This document shows positions 13,801 to 27,400 of a DNA stretch of 64,000 nt, piece after piece. This stretch comes from Patagioenas fasciata. Lineage: Eukaryota; Chordata; Aves; Columbiformes; Columbidae. Below the pieces are notes generated by a model. It was not told the origin of the DNA and ran no database searches. It was given only the letters and a program-made list of their open reading frames with translations. The position numbers were made by a program, and so were the translations under genes. The stretch lies in assembly GCF_037038585.1 (NCBI RefSeq), contig NC_092525.1, positions 19,302,867 to 19,366,866 on the forward strand, written 5' to 3'. Positions within the stretch are counted from its first letter, which is position 1; each line of letters opens with the position of its first letter.

Positions 13801-16800
13801 TACTTTCAGAAAATCTTTCAGAGAGAATTACTGTACAAGCTCATTAGGTCTGGATTAATCATGGCTGTTTCAGAATGAAACGCCACCATCTCCTGGACTC
13901 TTCCTGAGCCCCACGCCTGTCCTGTGAGCCCAACCTGCACCACGAGATGCACATTTGGATAACTGCACATCCAGAGTCAGGTGAATCCTCTTTGCACTCT
14001 CCTTTATGTGCCTGTATTTTGAGGGCCTAAATATAAAAATATTTTAATTTCTCTTGGTTTTGCTTTGATTCATCCTGAACTTGTGTGCGGAGAAGTCAAG
14101 GCAAAGAGCTGGAAGACAGCAACAGTGAGAACTGAAGCTTAAAGTCTTCCACAAATTGAGACGTTGCTCATACAAGCCTTTCTCAGCTGAGAAGCTCCTA
14201 AGATGTTCTTAGGGCTGGTTGTCTGAGTAAGGATTTTTGCACAAGTGAGCTAAGCCAAGCATTGCACTCCGGTGATGTTTCTGTATGAAATTTAGTTTGA
14301 CTGTCCAATCAAAATGTTTGGGCAGGAATGGCAAAACCCTAACCGTGTTGAGATAAACAGCAAGTCTTCAGTTGATTTTAGTGATTTTACCTGCTGTTCT
14401 CTTACTGCTGAAAGATAACTATAGTGTGAATTATGGACTGTGTTAACAGATGGAAAACTGGACACAGGGAACTTTTCCTACTAATTCATAAAATGTGGGG
14501 TTTGGAGATCAAAAAACAAGGAGGAGTAGAAAGAAAATAAAGTCAAAGCGCAAGCGCATCAAGTGCAGGTGTCAGAGCATCTTTCAGCTGTGGCCCCCGT
14601 TACGTCAGGCTGGGCTGTGTTTGGGCTGCAACCTGACACTGCCCCTTTCTCCCCCAAACAGAGGTTTTTCTCATAAAATTCACTCAGGCACTTCTTCTCA
14701 AGTTCTTCATACACTTTTCGCAAGAAAAAAGAAATCATTCATATCTCTCAAAGAGAGTCTCGGATTCTTCAGATATTTTCCATTATAAGCTTTTGGCACC
14801 ATTATTACCCACAGATCGAGTTACTTTTCTGATCCCACTTCTTTCATCTAGTAAAAATGGATTATTTCATTATTAGCCTGGAACCGTTACTGTTCAGAGA
14901 GATCAGGTCTGTATATGAACAATGCCTTCCCCAGTATATTACTGAAAATCCCGTGGCTGTTGTAAGGTTTCCTTTAAACACTAGAACTCTATTTTTTGTG
15001 TGTGGCCACACAGTCTCTGAAAGGACATTCATTTTCTGTGAATTGCACAAAAGCTGGATATGGTCATTTTCAATAGTTTATGGAAGACCTTAACTGGTGT
15101 TAATCCTGGTACTAGTATGTTTGTGTATACAACATACAGGTGTATGTGTATATATATTTCCAATATATATTCCTGTATTTCTAGGCTAACATTTATTGTA
15201 CTTTGACTATATTTTAACTCTTCAACTAACTGTAATTTAATGTTGCTGTTATGTCAAATCTGCCAATGTATTAAAAGAAGCCCAGTGAGAATGGCCAGCC
15301 TAAGTCGCTTTAAAATTTCCAATCTGAGCAGTTCAGACAATGGGAAAAAATTTTGGCTGCTGTGATCCCAGTTCCTATGTTTTCTATTCCACCACATCCA
15401 CTGTTCATGTGTGGATCTCAAAGTGAGAAGCAGGGGAGTCTCTGGGAAGAAAATGCAGACCTCCATCAGGAAATGAAAAGGGAATGTTTTCAAGTCAGTG
15501 TTAGGAGTCAGTCATAGCTCCTGTTTTCTGCCCCACTTGCCCATCTCTATGGTGAAAACCACCCCCAGCATCAGAGGTCTCACAACTGTAGAGGAATATG
15601 AAATGAGGCAGAAATCTTGATCTTTCAGGTGCTGGGACAGTGCCCTGGACCTCAGGACTGTTTCCTCCTTCTCCTCCCCCAAAGTATTTTCCTGCAGGAA
15701 AGCACGTGGCCTCTGAGAAAGCGGCTAAATCCATCCATTTGTTTTAGCAAGGACCACTGAAAATCCTGAGTGGGTGACAACTTCTAGGTGCCAGCAGCAC
15801 AGACAGCGGCAGAACAGATGGAACGACAGGTAGAGTGCTCGCTTCCCATCCCCAGTCCTCTGAGAGAGCCTGAATTCTTTATGTCCTCTGTGCACCTGCT
15901 AATTAAAGTGTCTGAGCTCTTTAGACTACATCGGAACCTGTTTTCTACTTAATATGAGACAAATGGTTTATGTAAGTAGAGTCCTGAGTTAGACACTCGG
16001 TTCCTACATGAGCGAGGGTGATTTCAGCATTTTTAGGATTTATTGTATAATGATCTAATGTTACATTCTGTGTTTAATTTAATTGGGCACATTGCTTCTT
16101 TTTACTTTCTTGGTACCTCCTTCCTATGTGTGCCATTTCCATCTTCATGGAAAGCCATGCCAGCGAGGAAAGAAAAAAACCACCCACCATCGATTCCAGT
16201 TGCCTAGGGTTGATTCTGAATCTGGAATTTAGCAGGAATCCTCCGTTACGCTGAATTACCGCATAGAGACGAGTGTAACATCTTTGTGGGATGTAGGCTC
16301 TTCCAGACTCTTTGTCCTCCATGGTAATGTCCCAATCACACTGAAGTGCTCCCAAATGTGTGAGGACTATTTAAGCTTTGTAAATGCTGTCCTCCAAAAA
16401 TCACTCCACATAAATGTTTCATGTCTCTCCTCTGCGATGCACAGGCCCCAAACATTCAGCTGTGAGGGTGTTTATATTTGTGGAACTCTCTTGAACATTT
16501 GCTGTGGATTTCAAACAGCTGCTACACTGAAGCACTGGGAATAGTAAGATCATGAATATTCAGGTGAAGCCACTGGAATGAACAGCCGTTAATAGAATAA
16601 ATGCCTAAACAGTTGTGTAAGGCTTATTAAGACCTATTGGGGCTGAGATAATAAATTCCCTCTTTGACATGTTGCAACTACTGTAGTTTAAACATTTTGG
16701 ACCACCTCTTCAGAACTGAAAGAAAAAATTATGTTAGTTCTGTGTGATAACACAATGAAACACCTGGAAGGCTTGGCGCTTGTATTAGATTTGGCAGGGA

Positions 16801-17094
16801 GATTTTAACATGCTAGCTCATCCTCACTTCAAATCATGGCACTATTTATTGTGTTAGTTGTCAAGGTTATCCAGATTACATACGGTCTGGACTGAGCACA
16901 GTTATCTCGCTAGAGAATGTGGTTTTTTACTGTGTTCCCTTCAAGTTTGGAAATAATCAATAACATTATATTTTTGCAATGGAGCGGTTGCATGGACAGA
17001 ACTCTATTGCACTAAAAGAGAAACTAAACCCAATATTAAAAAAGGGAAAAAAACACCTTCAAAGTTGTCTTATCCCACTGTGCCTTTCAATAAC

Positions 17095-17560
17095 CCGGGC
17101 ATTTCTGCACCTGACACGACTTCTACGGGGACACATTGGTGGCTGCGGAGAGCACAAAGAGCTGGGTTTGTGTAAGCGCTCCGAGTATCGAGAGCAGTTA
17201 ATTGTTGCAGGAGAACTGTCTTTTCCTTTGAATTTAGCTGTCACGTCGCATTAGGCTGTGCTATATTGCCTGGTTCTGGCAGACTGTGTCACGAAATATA
17301 AAATCCGACAGGATGCAGTGTCACTCTTGCGGGTTAAAATTTAAAGGCAAACTCAGTAATATTTGATCAGTTACCTGCTGTCAGTTCAGATAAAGGGCAT
17401 TTGATCTGCAATAGCAGGGCTAACTTGTTAGGAGCAAACTTGCACCTGGCAACATAGTGCTGTGTACAGCTCTGCATTCAGGTGCTCTTTGAACTTGTAA
17501 AAATTAACTCATTCGGCTCTTTTATAATTTTTTAGGAAAACGATCAACCTATGCCCCTGT
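17095..17560. promoter_or_regulatory. Candidate conserved noncoding element
   Basis: No open frame of note and no repeat, but about 12 CpG in the first 240 bases, a homeodomain-type TTAATTG (17198-17204), an AGATAA (17388-17393) and E-box-like CACCTG and CAGGTG near 17450-17485. The composition differs from neighbouring intron. The call rests on appearance only. Confidence 0.2.
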
Positions 17561-18089
17561 TTACTAGTCTCTGGTGGTGACAAGCAGATTCTGGCAAGTT
17601 GTTTCAAGAGGAAAATCACAGGTTACCTGAAATATCCAAAATAATGACTTCATTCTGCTGAAATTTGTACAAAACTCAATTTTAACACATTGCACTTTCT
17701 GCGGCCTTTCTGCAAGCAGTGAATAGCTTTTCTGATCTAATGGCATGAATGATCTCAGATGTGTTTGTTGCCTGCCGTTGTGTGTGCAGCACACTGTGTA
17801 AATCAGCTGTCTGCATGAAAATGTTGGAAGGCTGTTGGGATGAAATAAAAGCTAAAATCCCAGAATTTCCCTTCATCCTTTTCTCTGCACCCCCCTTTTT
17901 CTGTGACCTGTTTATCAATATAAGAACCAAATCTGTTTCGGAAACTTCTGTGTCATGGTTACATTTGAGGAGGAAAGAACAGATGGAATAGATTAATTAG
18001 TCAAACTATGTTTAAGTAGAAAGGCATTTCTTTCCATAAGTAGCCAAAGGCTAGAAAGAACATATAAGGGACAGGGAGAAGTGCCTCAG

Positions 18090-18660
18090 GACTTCTTGCC
18101 TGGCGGAACGGCTTCCCAGTTTAAGGCTTTCAGCAGCATAAAGGGCCTTTGATTTCAGCTCCTATTAAGAAGTAGGTCAGGAGGTGCCTGATTTGCAGGA
18201 AGGCAAACTGCTCCCTCCAGCCCGTTAAAAGTAGCCGCTCCACAACATTTTCTGCACGTTATTTTTATAGAGACTCTGGTGTATAATGATTCCAACTGGC
18301 CTGTCCCGCACTATGAAAAGAAGCGAGTGTCCCCGCTGCTGGTATCCATCAGTGCGCGCCCTTGCTCACCGCCAAGTGCCTGCCTAATACGGTGCACCAT
18401 CATCTGTCTCCGGTTTGCCAGAGCCTCAGGCGAATACTCATTTCATCACCTCCCCGTTTTTCCTGCTTGAAACAGAGGACTTGCCACCACACTTCTGGCT
18501 CCAGCGTTGCCAGCTGCAACCAAGCTGGGCCAGACCCGCCACTGCTTTAGACACTTCCCACAACTTTCCCTAATGTTGGTATTGATCTTCGGCTGGTGAT
18601 ACCACCCTGCGTGAAACAACAAAGCCCGCAGTAGCAACCGGATTAGAAATCACATTTCAG
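18090..18660. promoter_or_regulatory. CpG-enriched single-copy stretch, possible regulatory DNA
   Basis: Around twenty CpG by eye in some 570 bases, including GTGCGCGCCC and CCGGTTTGCC, against a strongly depleted background. Two overlapping plus-strand frames and one minus-strand frame of about 60 codons cross it without recognisable features. Could be a weak promoter or enhancer. Confidence 0.2.
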
Positions 18661-21434
18661 TGGGTTTAGCACAGCCAGCTCAAGGCTGGGACCATGCGCT
18701 GGGCATTGTCTGCAAGGCTTTGGGCTTGGGTTTGTTCATCCTACCTAAGAGTAGATGCTTAAGCAAGACACCTGCATGGTGATTGCGGTCATAGTAATAT
18801 CCCTTGCTAGGCAGTGGAGAGAAATATGTCCATCTCAAATGTAATTTAGCTTACTTTATGGGCCTGTTTCTTGCTACAGATTGTAAATGAGGTCACTGAT
18901 GGACTTGACTGAGATACTCGTCAGCTGAGCACCAGGCAGAAGAATTCAGGCTCTTTCTCTTGCTGGTATGGTCTCAAAGGAGCCATTCCCACAAGTAACC
19001 ATATTTACTTACTAAAATGTATAGTTCCCCCTCTGACAACTTTTATAGAATGTATTTCAGTGCTGTTTCTATTTTTATTTTCTGTCACAGGCAGGAAGGA
19101 AAGATGGGCAGGAGCCTGGGACAGAAATAGTTATTTCAAATAACCGAGCCAGGAAAGATTTTGGCCAAGAGGAAAATTTAAATCTAACCCAGATGTAGCT
19201 CACTGGTGTCTGGAACGGGAGAGATGGTCCCAATCACAGAGTATCACCCAGGGCTGGCTCAGGAAGCGAAGGGGTGTCTGTGGGTTGAGGAGAAACCCGT
19301 GTGTGTTGCCCGCAGCCATGGGAAACATGCTGGGACCACAGCCGTGCAGCGCGGGATCAGGAAAAGGATGGAGTTTTGGAAGCAAATCCCGCTGTTTCCT
19401 TTTCTCGTTGGCAGAGGAATGGGGTTGATACAAGTAAGAGCAGGGTCCGAGGAGGAAGAGAGTTTTACTTATTGCAGGGTATCCAGGCAGAGGTGAGGGA
19501 CACCCTGCCAGCAGGTGAGGGAAAACAGAGGTGATGTTATGTAGGACTTTCTATAGGCTTGCCTTTTTATCAAGTAGCTTTCTGAGATTGGCTTAAAAAA
19601 ACCCAACCTTTAAATTCACCATCTTTTTCATGGCTTTGCTACAGTTATGAGGAGAGCCAGAAGGTAAGAAAGCAAGCAAAGAAACAAGAAAGAGATTGCT
19701 TCCCTGGTTATTTTGCAGTAACTCTGGGTGCTAAGATCTGGAATAAATCTCACAGTACAGAAAACACTATGCTTACAGAAAAAATGCACACTTCGTGGGT
19801 TTGAGTCTCAGCAAGACAGATGAAAAAATAAAGACTAAACCACCAGAGGACTGTTTAGAAAAGCAATATTAAAAAGATCAAAGAAACAATATGTAGATTG
19901 TAATGATCATTGTTAGATAATAAATGATGGTTTTTTTGTAAATACTGCTAACGTGCTGAGAAAACCTGGGCTCACAGCTTCCCCTTATCTCGTTCTAGTC
20001 ACCTACTTTTCAAGAAAGTTGAAGTCACCTTGTTCCCATCACTTGTCTCCAACAGTAATGTTTTATCAACAAGGTTGTATGCAGCAACCTGGGCCCTGTT
20101 GATTTGTAGCGCACACTGTGGAGTTTTGACCTGGACTCAAACCATCTCAAAGCCTTTGGATGCCAAGGCTGAGATATGGGCACAGTCTCATTACAAATAC
20201 GGGTTAACAACAACATAAAAACAAGGACTTGCACTCACAGGTCTTTAGAATGAGGCTGTGCATTTATGTAATAATCCAGCTTAAATTCAGATCTTGCATA
20301 GAGCTGGAAATGTCAATCTTTTCTTACTTTCATAGCTGCTAATGATTTTCCGTTGGAGGTGCAGATCCACGCCTAGGGAATTTAAGCCTATGGAGAACAG
20401 GTTTGCTTTACTAGTGGCCTTTCACACACTTGTTCAGAACAGTCTTTGAATCCTTGGGAGCTTTCATCCCAGAGACTGTAAACCATGGCTGTCTAATTTT
20501 AGGATGGGTGTGTGGTTATTGGATTCATAACAGCATTAACTCATTTCTGATTGTGCTTTTCTTTAAAGGGAGGAATTAGTGGAAACAGGAATTTTTTTGG
20601 GTGATAGCAAGTATGTATTTGCTGGTGAGAGGGTTGGTGAGAGTGGGGGCAAAGAGTCAAGGATTCCAGGGGATGCAGGAGTAACATCCTGGCAGGGAAG
20701 AAATGGAGCTTGTCTAAGTGAAAAACACTGCTTATTTGGGAAAGAGGAGTTTAATGACCTGGGCATAAAGTTCAGGGAATAGATGTGCTTCAGTACTACC
20801 CCTGCACATGCTTCTTCCTGGGGAAGGGGCACATAAACCTTTGCGTTGTATGAAACACCCTGGGAAGTGCCTTGGTTTGCACAATATCCCCAGTGATGAT
20901 GCCCCTGGGTACCACACGCTGCAGCTGAGCAGGGTCACCTCAATGCAGAGGTGACTGAGGAGTCTAGAAAAGCTATTGCACAGCCTCCTGCACCCACTCT
21001 GGAAGGTGCTGCCAGTTTTTGAAACCACTATAACCACCAGTAACCACGGATTTTAACAGCTGGCTACCACCGAAGTCTCCCCAGCAGCTATTCCAAATGT
21101 GGCGGACCTCCGGTGCTCTTGTTAGCTAGCACAAAGCCAGCATGACGACACCCCACAGCTGAAAAACCTGCACTATTAAAACATATAAATAAGTCAATGT
21201 GTTTAAAATATACTTCAATAATCACATAATCCTGGCCTTTGTCTAGTAAAGGGGTCTCCTTCCTCGTGATCTGGCTTCCATGGATACCATGAGCAACTCC
21301 AACTTTGTGCCTTTAATGCTTGCACTGTAAAAAACACTGTTTAAATATTCATGCTGACCTTAGAAAGCTATCCACTTGGCCATCTGGAGGAGTCCCATAA
21401 CCCATCCAGTAGTATTTTATTTTGAAGGATATAT

Positions 21435-21475
21435 TCTGATCACACTGACTAGGCTAAATAGACTATTGGTCCATT
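21435..21475 (+). mobile_element. Possible very old CR1 tail relic
   Basis: GACTAGGCTAAATAGACTATTGGTCC resembles the CTGGGCTAGATGGACCATTGGTCTG wording of another old amniote CR1 tail. Only about 40 bases can be aligned by eye and there is no terminal repeat, so the call is tentative. Confidence 0.35.
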
Positions 21476-22950
21476 TGTTTTGTAACTGCCATTTAGTTAC
21501 CCCTCAGGATGTCAGCTCCATTTATCTGGGTGGAGGTGAATGAATTCTCTATTAAAACTATAGATAAATATGACCAAGCGCTGCGGATGGTTAGGAGGTT
21601 ACTCATTCCCACCGTCGCTGCTGTGTGTGACCTTGTCTGTGAGTATCTAACCTTGCACCCTGAGACTCACATGAAAATTCAAAGCATAGCCCAGGTCAGA
21701 ATGAGAACCCAGCCTTGTGGTTAAGAAAAAAGTGATTTGCTTGTTGAGGCAATGCTGGGGCTGGTGCTGTACAGGGACACAGACAGCAAAATGCCCTGGG
21801 CTAAAGGGAAAATGAATGGAGAGGGAAGACACTGACTTAATATGAACTGGGGAGGAAAATGAGCCTCTGACATCGGAGAGGACCACAAAGAGGAGAAAAT
21901 GCTGCCCAGAGCACTGAGGCAGAGGTACTGGAATCCTGCACCTGGTCTGGCAAGGAAGGGCCAGTTCTTCCTGTGCTGGCTGCAGAGTGGAACAGAAAAG
22001 GGCCATGATTTCATTCCCAAAATTCCAAAATGGTACTATTTGAAGTAAATGAAGGATCACGGCCATCCTGGTTTTCCAAGGGCAACTCCATTGTCCAGGG
22101 ATCTGCAAAGTCACTCAAAACACACACACTAGCAAAATCCATGTGCTGCACAGTGTTGTGTCCCTCAGACACTCCACCAGCATCACTAACGTAAGGTTAG
22201 ATGAATTGTTCACGATTAACACAGTTTATTTTGGCCTTTTCTCTCCAGTTTGCGTGTGGGGGCAGTGGCGATGGTGCTATTTGGCTGATTTATTTATATT
22301 AGGAAGGAGGGTGGAGGAAGGGGGCGTATATCCATGGTCACGCTGACTTTTTCAAGCTGCTCTGGAAGAAAGTGTGTGCTTAATTTGCATTCAAACTGCA
22401 TCTCTGGTTCCTATCTCTCAGTAATGCTTGAATAGGTTGTGGTGTGTACAAACCTGGCAATAACTTCAAGCTGGACTGACAAGAGTTAGGAAGCACTGCT
22501 CAGTTCTTCTATTTAATTTTACTTTTTTTGGTCTTGTAGAGAATTTTGTTCTTTGCTGCTTGATCATTTTCCCTGTGATTCATGTCCTTTCAGGAAATAG
22601 TAATTGACAAAAAAAAAGCACTTTAGTTGTTATTTAGGAAGCTCCAGCTAAATTCAAACAGTCCTGCTTGAGAATCTATGCCCTCTGTGCCGCATTTGTT
22701 TTAAGCTTCCAGCCTCCTCTAGACAGATTTTTTTTTCCTCTGTACAGGCACAAAAGCACTTTAGTCAGCACAAATTTGGAGGTAGAACAAAAAGCCTGTA
22801 ATAGCATATCTCATGCTGCTATCAATTTTCCCCCGGTGAAACACTCCGGTACATGAAGTCCTTTGTCTGTATTCAGGAGTCAGCTTTGGTGACATTACAT
22901 GACCAACTACAACATTATAGCATGTTCCACACTGCTTTGAATTGTAACTT

Positions 22951-22976
22951 AAAAAAAAAAAAAAAAGAGAGAGAGA
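22951..22976. repeat. Poly(A) followed by (GA)n
   Basis: Sixteen A bases then five GA units. Confidence 0.9.
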
Positions 22977-24341
22977 ATAAAATAAAGAAAGGATGTCTTG
23001 GAATGTGGCCAAGGCATAATGATTTCAATTCTGAAGAAATCCAACAACCAATTACACTAAATTCAACATTTTCATGTACTGTAAGTTTAATATCTCCTCT
23101 AATCAAATAGGGAAACCCTTTTTCCCCATTATGCTATGGTTTTAGTTACCGGTAGGCCTTTAAAAATCTGTTTCTGCTTAAAAAGAAACCCTGAAAGGTT
23201 ATATTTACTATATGTATGAGAGAGAGGTGAATCATACAATTATATATTTTAGAATACTAAAGCGATGTAAAAGAGACTAATCATGATCCCAAATTCAATT
23301 TTCAAACCTTTAATTGATCCCATCCCAAAGGTAACATTCTATCTTAATTGCCATGCCAAAGTGGTTGCAATTACGTAAAATAAAACTATTCATTGGTAAC
23401 TGGAAAAAGTCTTCTCATTAAGCACATGACGGCCAGCCTTGAAAATAGTTGATTGCAAAAGGATGCAACCACTTTGCTTATATTTCCTTTTCTGGTTAAA
23501 CTCTCTTTCACATATGTTGAGCTGGTTCCAAAAAACCACACACGCACAAGAGCAAATTGGCAATGGTACCACGGTGTGTCTGTGCTCCTCACAGCTTCTT
23601 TGGGCAAAGCTGCTCCCTCGCATGAGAGATGAAAGGGGCAGAAGGTAAAGTGTCCTCAGGGTTGTCTCCAGGGTGCTCCATAAGAAGGAAGCTCCTCTGG
23701 AGATGCTTCAACCCCTGCTCTGACCTATTCAGGAAATAATAAAGGAGAATTTATTCTCCAGTTAAAACTAGAAGTTGTGCTGTGGGGTACCTGGAGGTTG
23801 TCTGACTGTTATAGGGGTCACACGAGGCAGGACTAGGAAAGGTTGGTGTCTTTTCTGTTTGCTGGTTTGGAAATCACAGCAAAAGCAAAGGAAACTTATG
23901 GTTTTCTGGAGGTGACAGTAGATGTTGGTGAAGCAAGAAGAGTGGCAGCTTTTTTACTATTGCCGAGAGACCGAGCCAGTCGCGCTTTGATATCAACACC
24001 TGTGTCACTTGGAATGCTGCCTCGCTGGATGCAGACATCATGTAAATAGTTACGAGGTGTTTATTCATTACTGTTACTCTTATTATTCAGCTTCTGTAAG
24101 ATATAAGTGTCTGGCAGAGACAAGCACGTCCGTAAGAGTTCACTAGAATCAGGAACAAGGCGCAAGACATTCAGCTGTGATGGCAGTGGGTCACTGGGAC
24201 AAACGATTGCAGAGACAAGAAAAAAATCTATTTTTTTTCTTTGATCTCATCTTAACAAGACTGGACGCCTTTCCAGAAGTTACTCTCCAGTCAAACACAC
24301 GTCACTCTCCTCCACTTGAGAATTAAACTATGAATGTCTAC

Positions 24342-24400
24342 AGTCTGTGATATACAGGAGGTCAGACTAGATGATCGAAAGCTCTGGCTTTAAATACCTA
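24342..24400 (+). mobile_element. Old CR1-family tail (amniote type), degenerate
   Basis: The phrase CAGGAGGTCAGACTAGATGATC followed by a diverged CTCTGGCTTTAAATACCTA fits the tail of older CR1 subfamilies shared by turtles, crocodilians and birds, whose usual wording is GGGGTCAGACTAGATGATC then a variant of TTCTGGCCTTAAAATCTATG. Divergence is far higher than in the copy near 6.6 kb, which implies an older insertion. Confidence 0.65.
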
Positions 24401-27400
24401 ACAGAAAGATCTTCCAAGTAACTCTCCAAGTAAATACATCACATGAAGTATTGAAAAGAATCCCCTTCTACAACAGGGGAAGTTCCACAGTGAGGGCCAT
24501 CACCTCCCGGTTTGGGTGCAGGTTTGGAGCTCTGTTGCAGTTGGGACTCTATAAACTCAGAGAAAGAACAGTCCTCACCCCAAAGAGCCCATGTCTGAGT
24601 GAAGATGAGACTCAGAGTAGATACAAACAGATGGGGAAGCACAAGGTAAGATGGAAATGATTATTTGTTTAATAAGCATCAACTGCAGCATGCCAGCTGT
24701 AGCTTCTCAGTCAAATTCTTCCATGTACAGATTAAATAGGTACTCTGGTTCTACATGAGCAAATTTTGGAATGCAGAACAGGTCACTGGCTATGCCCACC
24801 CCTCAGCTTGGTATGCAGACATCTATCCATGCTACATGTGCTTACTGTGGTCACAGAAAACAGGTCTGTTCAAAATCTAGGAGATATAGTTGAAGAGATG
24901 CAGGTGGCTGAAAGTCAGCTATCAGAACACAGGTTTCCGTTTCCCTTTATCAAGAAGACTTAGATGTCCAATGGGACTTAGCTGTCCAAGTCATTTAGCC
25001 ATGCCACTGCAAGCTAAATATCGCCTATATATATCTTACAACATCTGAGCCTTTGAATTGCAGTGCTATGCAGTGATGAATAAATGCCTATTTGGACATA
25101 GAACAAAAATATTTGACTAGCTGAATAGGCAGCATTTGAATTGTACAGAACATACAGATACTCTGCTAAATGAATGGCTGTTCACACGCTCGATCAATAG
25201 AAAAAAATTGCTCTTTCTCTTTCTGAGCACACAGTATTTGCAGTAAGGAGGACATGCACATAAGACCAAAAATCTATTTCACAAGCACTTGAGCAGACTT
25301 GTGAAAATAGAACCAGCGCATCATTTTGCTGATGAAATCTTAAGTAGTGATTCAGGCAGAAATCACCTCGGTCCTGCAGCCGTTTGGGATCCGCGCTCGT
25401 CCTGCAGCATGCGGGCGGCTCAAACACAATTCCAAGCCTGACCTACTTTCGTCCCTACCTCGTTCCATCAGCCCTAAAGCCTGGTCCTGCATTCAGGCTG
25501 GAAAACTGTTGCGAATACAAATGATCCCAGGCATTGCTGATAGACTCAGAAGGAGACTGACTCAGTTATTTACTTCAACACAGCACACTTGGGAAATTTA
25601 GGGACTTTGAGGTCGTGCAAATTGGTCCTCTCTAGCAAAATCAATGTATTTTTTGTGTAAATCAGCACTGGAAGAACTTCAGGTTTCTGTGAAGGATCAC
25701 TCTTCACTCAAAGAAACAGTAAAACTCTGCACAAAAATCAGGACCTGAAACTTTCCCAAACCTTACTGAAATAGAAATGAAGGGCCATGTTCCTAGCCAG
25801 CATGAACTGGAGCAGATCAGTTATCTGACAATTTCCATGTAGATCAGCAAGGCTTGCATTTATTTATCTGGCTGACCCACCTCTCCTATTGATCATTGCA
25901 GCTGAAAATCAACATGATACAGTTTTGTCTGATGTAAAAAGAAAACAAATGAAATGTCAACAACTTTAAACACAACAAAACCACAGATCATGATTCAGTT
26001 TGGTTTCACAGCACTTCTAAGAAATCTCTGAGCTGTGAATTTCATGGGATTTGAACATCATTTTAACTTTGTATTTCTGCCCTAGCACAGGGATGACTTC
26101 CCTTGGATAGCATGGGGAGGGCTTTTCATTCGGTGTCCTTGGCCCTAATGTCACTTACGGATGAGACAGCTGAGCCAGTGCCAAAGCAGGATTGATTGAA
26201 GATGTGCCCTTGTGACAAGGTAAGGCTTGCCTAAACTTCTGATGTCTGACTCAAACTAGTCTAATTTGGGTACCCGGCAACACGCTTGTCTTCTCTGCCA
26301 GGTGGATGTTGGCTGGATCATTTTCATTAGGTAGAAGCTTTCATGAGAGTTTGTTACCTGATACCAACTGCAGCAAAAATGTGCAAAGCTCAGCTTGAGC
26401 AAATGAGAGGGAAAACAAGGAATGCTGGTTGTGCACAGAGCAAGGTGCTTGACCTCATTTCTGTTCAAGTCAGGATTTGGTAGGCAATGTCTAATGAATG
26501 AGGACCTGCAAAGAGACCACTTGCTGCCTTGTAACAGAAAAATGACTTTGTTTTTCATTTCAGTCCACTGGTAAAAGTGCTTAAACTGGAACCCTTGCAA
26601 TTCAAATTTTTGTCACCTGATTGAAGTTTTGGTAAGTTCAGTAACTCACACATTGGGCTGTGTTTCACTGCTTTCATCCTTCACCTTTTCTGTCCTTCTC
26701 TAGCTATTGTGAACAGAAATACAGGGAGTAAAAACATAACCAAGGAAGACAGAGGAGAGATGGTTCAGATTTGCTGAGACACCTCAGATGCACCAATGCA
26801 CAAGAAGAAGAGGAAGAGCAGGGCTGCTGTGTAGTTGCATCCAGAAAAAAAAAAACCAGACAATGAGTGAAAACACCAATGCACGACACTTCTACAAAAC
26901 ATGTGTCCACAAACATCGTTAATCCCAGGTAAATGGAAGAGGGTTGGAGTGACCTGCTTGCAGCAGCTGTGGGCAGTAAAGCGGCGGTGCAGGAGTCAGC
27001 ACCAGGCTGGGGCTGCACCTTGGCTACTCAGATTCTCACCCTCCATGTCTAACTGCTGTGCAGTGCTGATTCTTTCACCTTAAACCCTCCCCAGTTGTCT
27101 CAAAAGTGCAATCTGATAACACTGCTATGGAATCTTTGGATCCACGTGGGGTCATTGCATGAAACCCCACCTAATAAAGGAGATATTTGTGTCCTTTCAG
27201 TACAAAGAGAGTGAATAATCACCATCAGAAACACCACAGAACTGGAGCACACAAAGCAGAGTCAGCTCCACTTGAAGTGTAAATTGCAGAGTACTCCAAG
27301 ATGAACGCGTGTTGTATTCTTTTCATGGTTATATTTAAATCTGTGTTTTCTTTAATTTAAGTCTGCTCTATAAAGATCTCAGCAATTGGAAACAAAAGTA

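Larger units (their letters stand above)
7006..24341. other. Intronic block: no gene recognised
   Basis: Mostly single-copy DNA. It holds the CTTT repeat at 7.8 kb, two CpG-enriched stretches (17.1-17.6 and 18.1-18.7 kb) and a faint CR1 relic at 21.4 kb. The longest frames, 183 codons on the plus strand at 10345-10896 and 155 codons on the minus strand at 21647-22114, have no recognisable motifs or splice context. Confidence 0.5.

Noticed and set aside
15146..15170. AT-rich inverted repeat near 15.15 kb
   Set aside because: Explained by simple AT alternation.
21647..22114. Minus-strand open frame of 155 codons
   Set aside because: Leu, Pro and Ser-rich chance translation without domain features; a second overlapping minus-strand frame looks equally good.
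11790..23466. Shared 17-mer TGATTGCAAAAGGATGC at 11790 and 23450
   Set aside because: At 17 bases a chance repeat within 64 kb is quite possible, and flanks do not match.
25780..25835. Possible further copy of the old amniote repeat (GGGCCATGTTCCTAGCCAGC)
   Set aside because: Only a loose resemblance at one end; no second diagnostic phrase.
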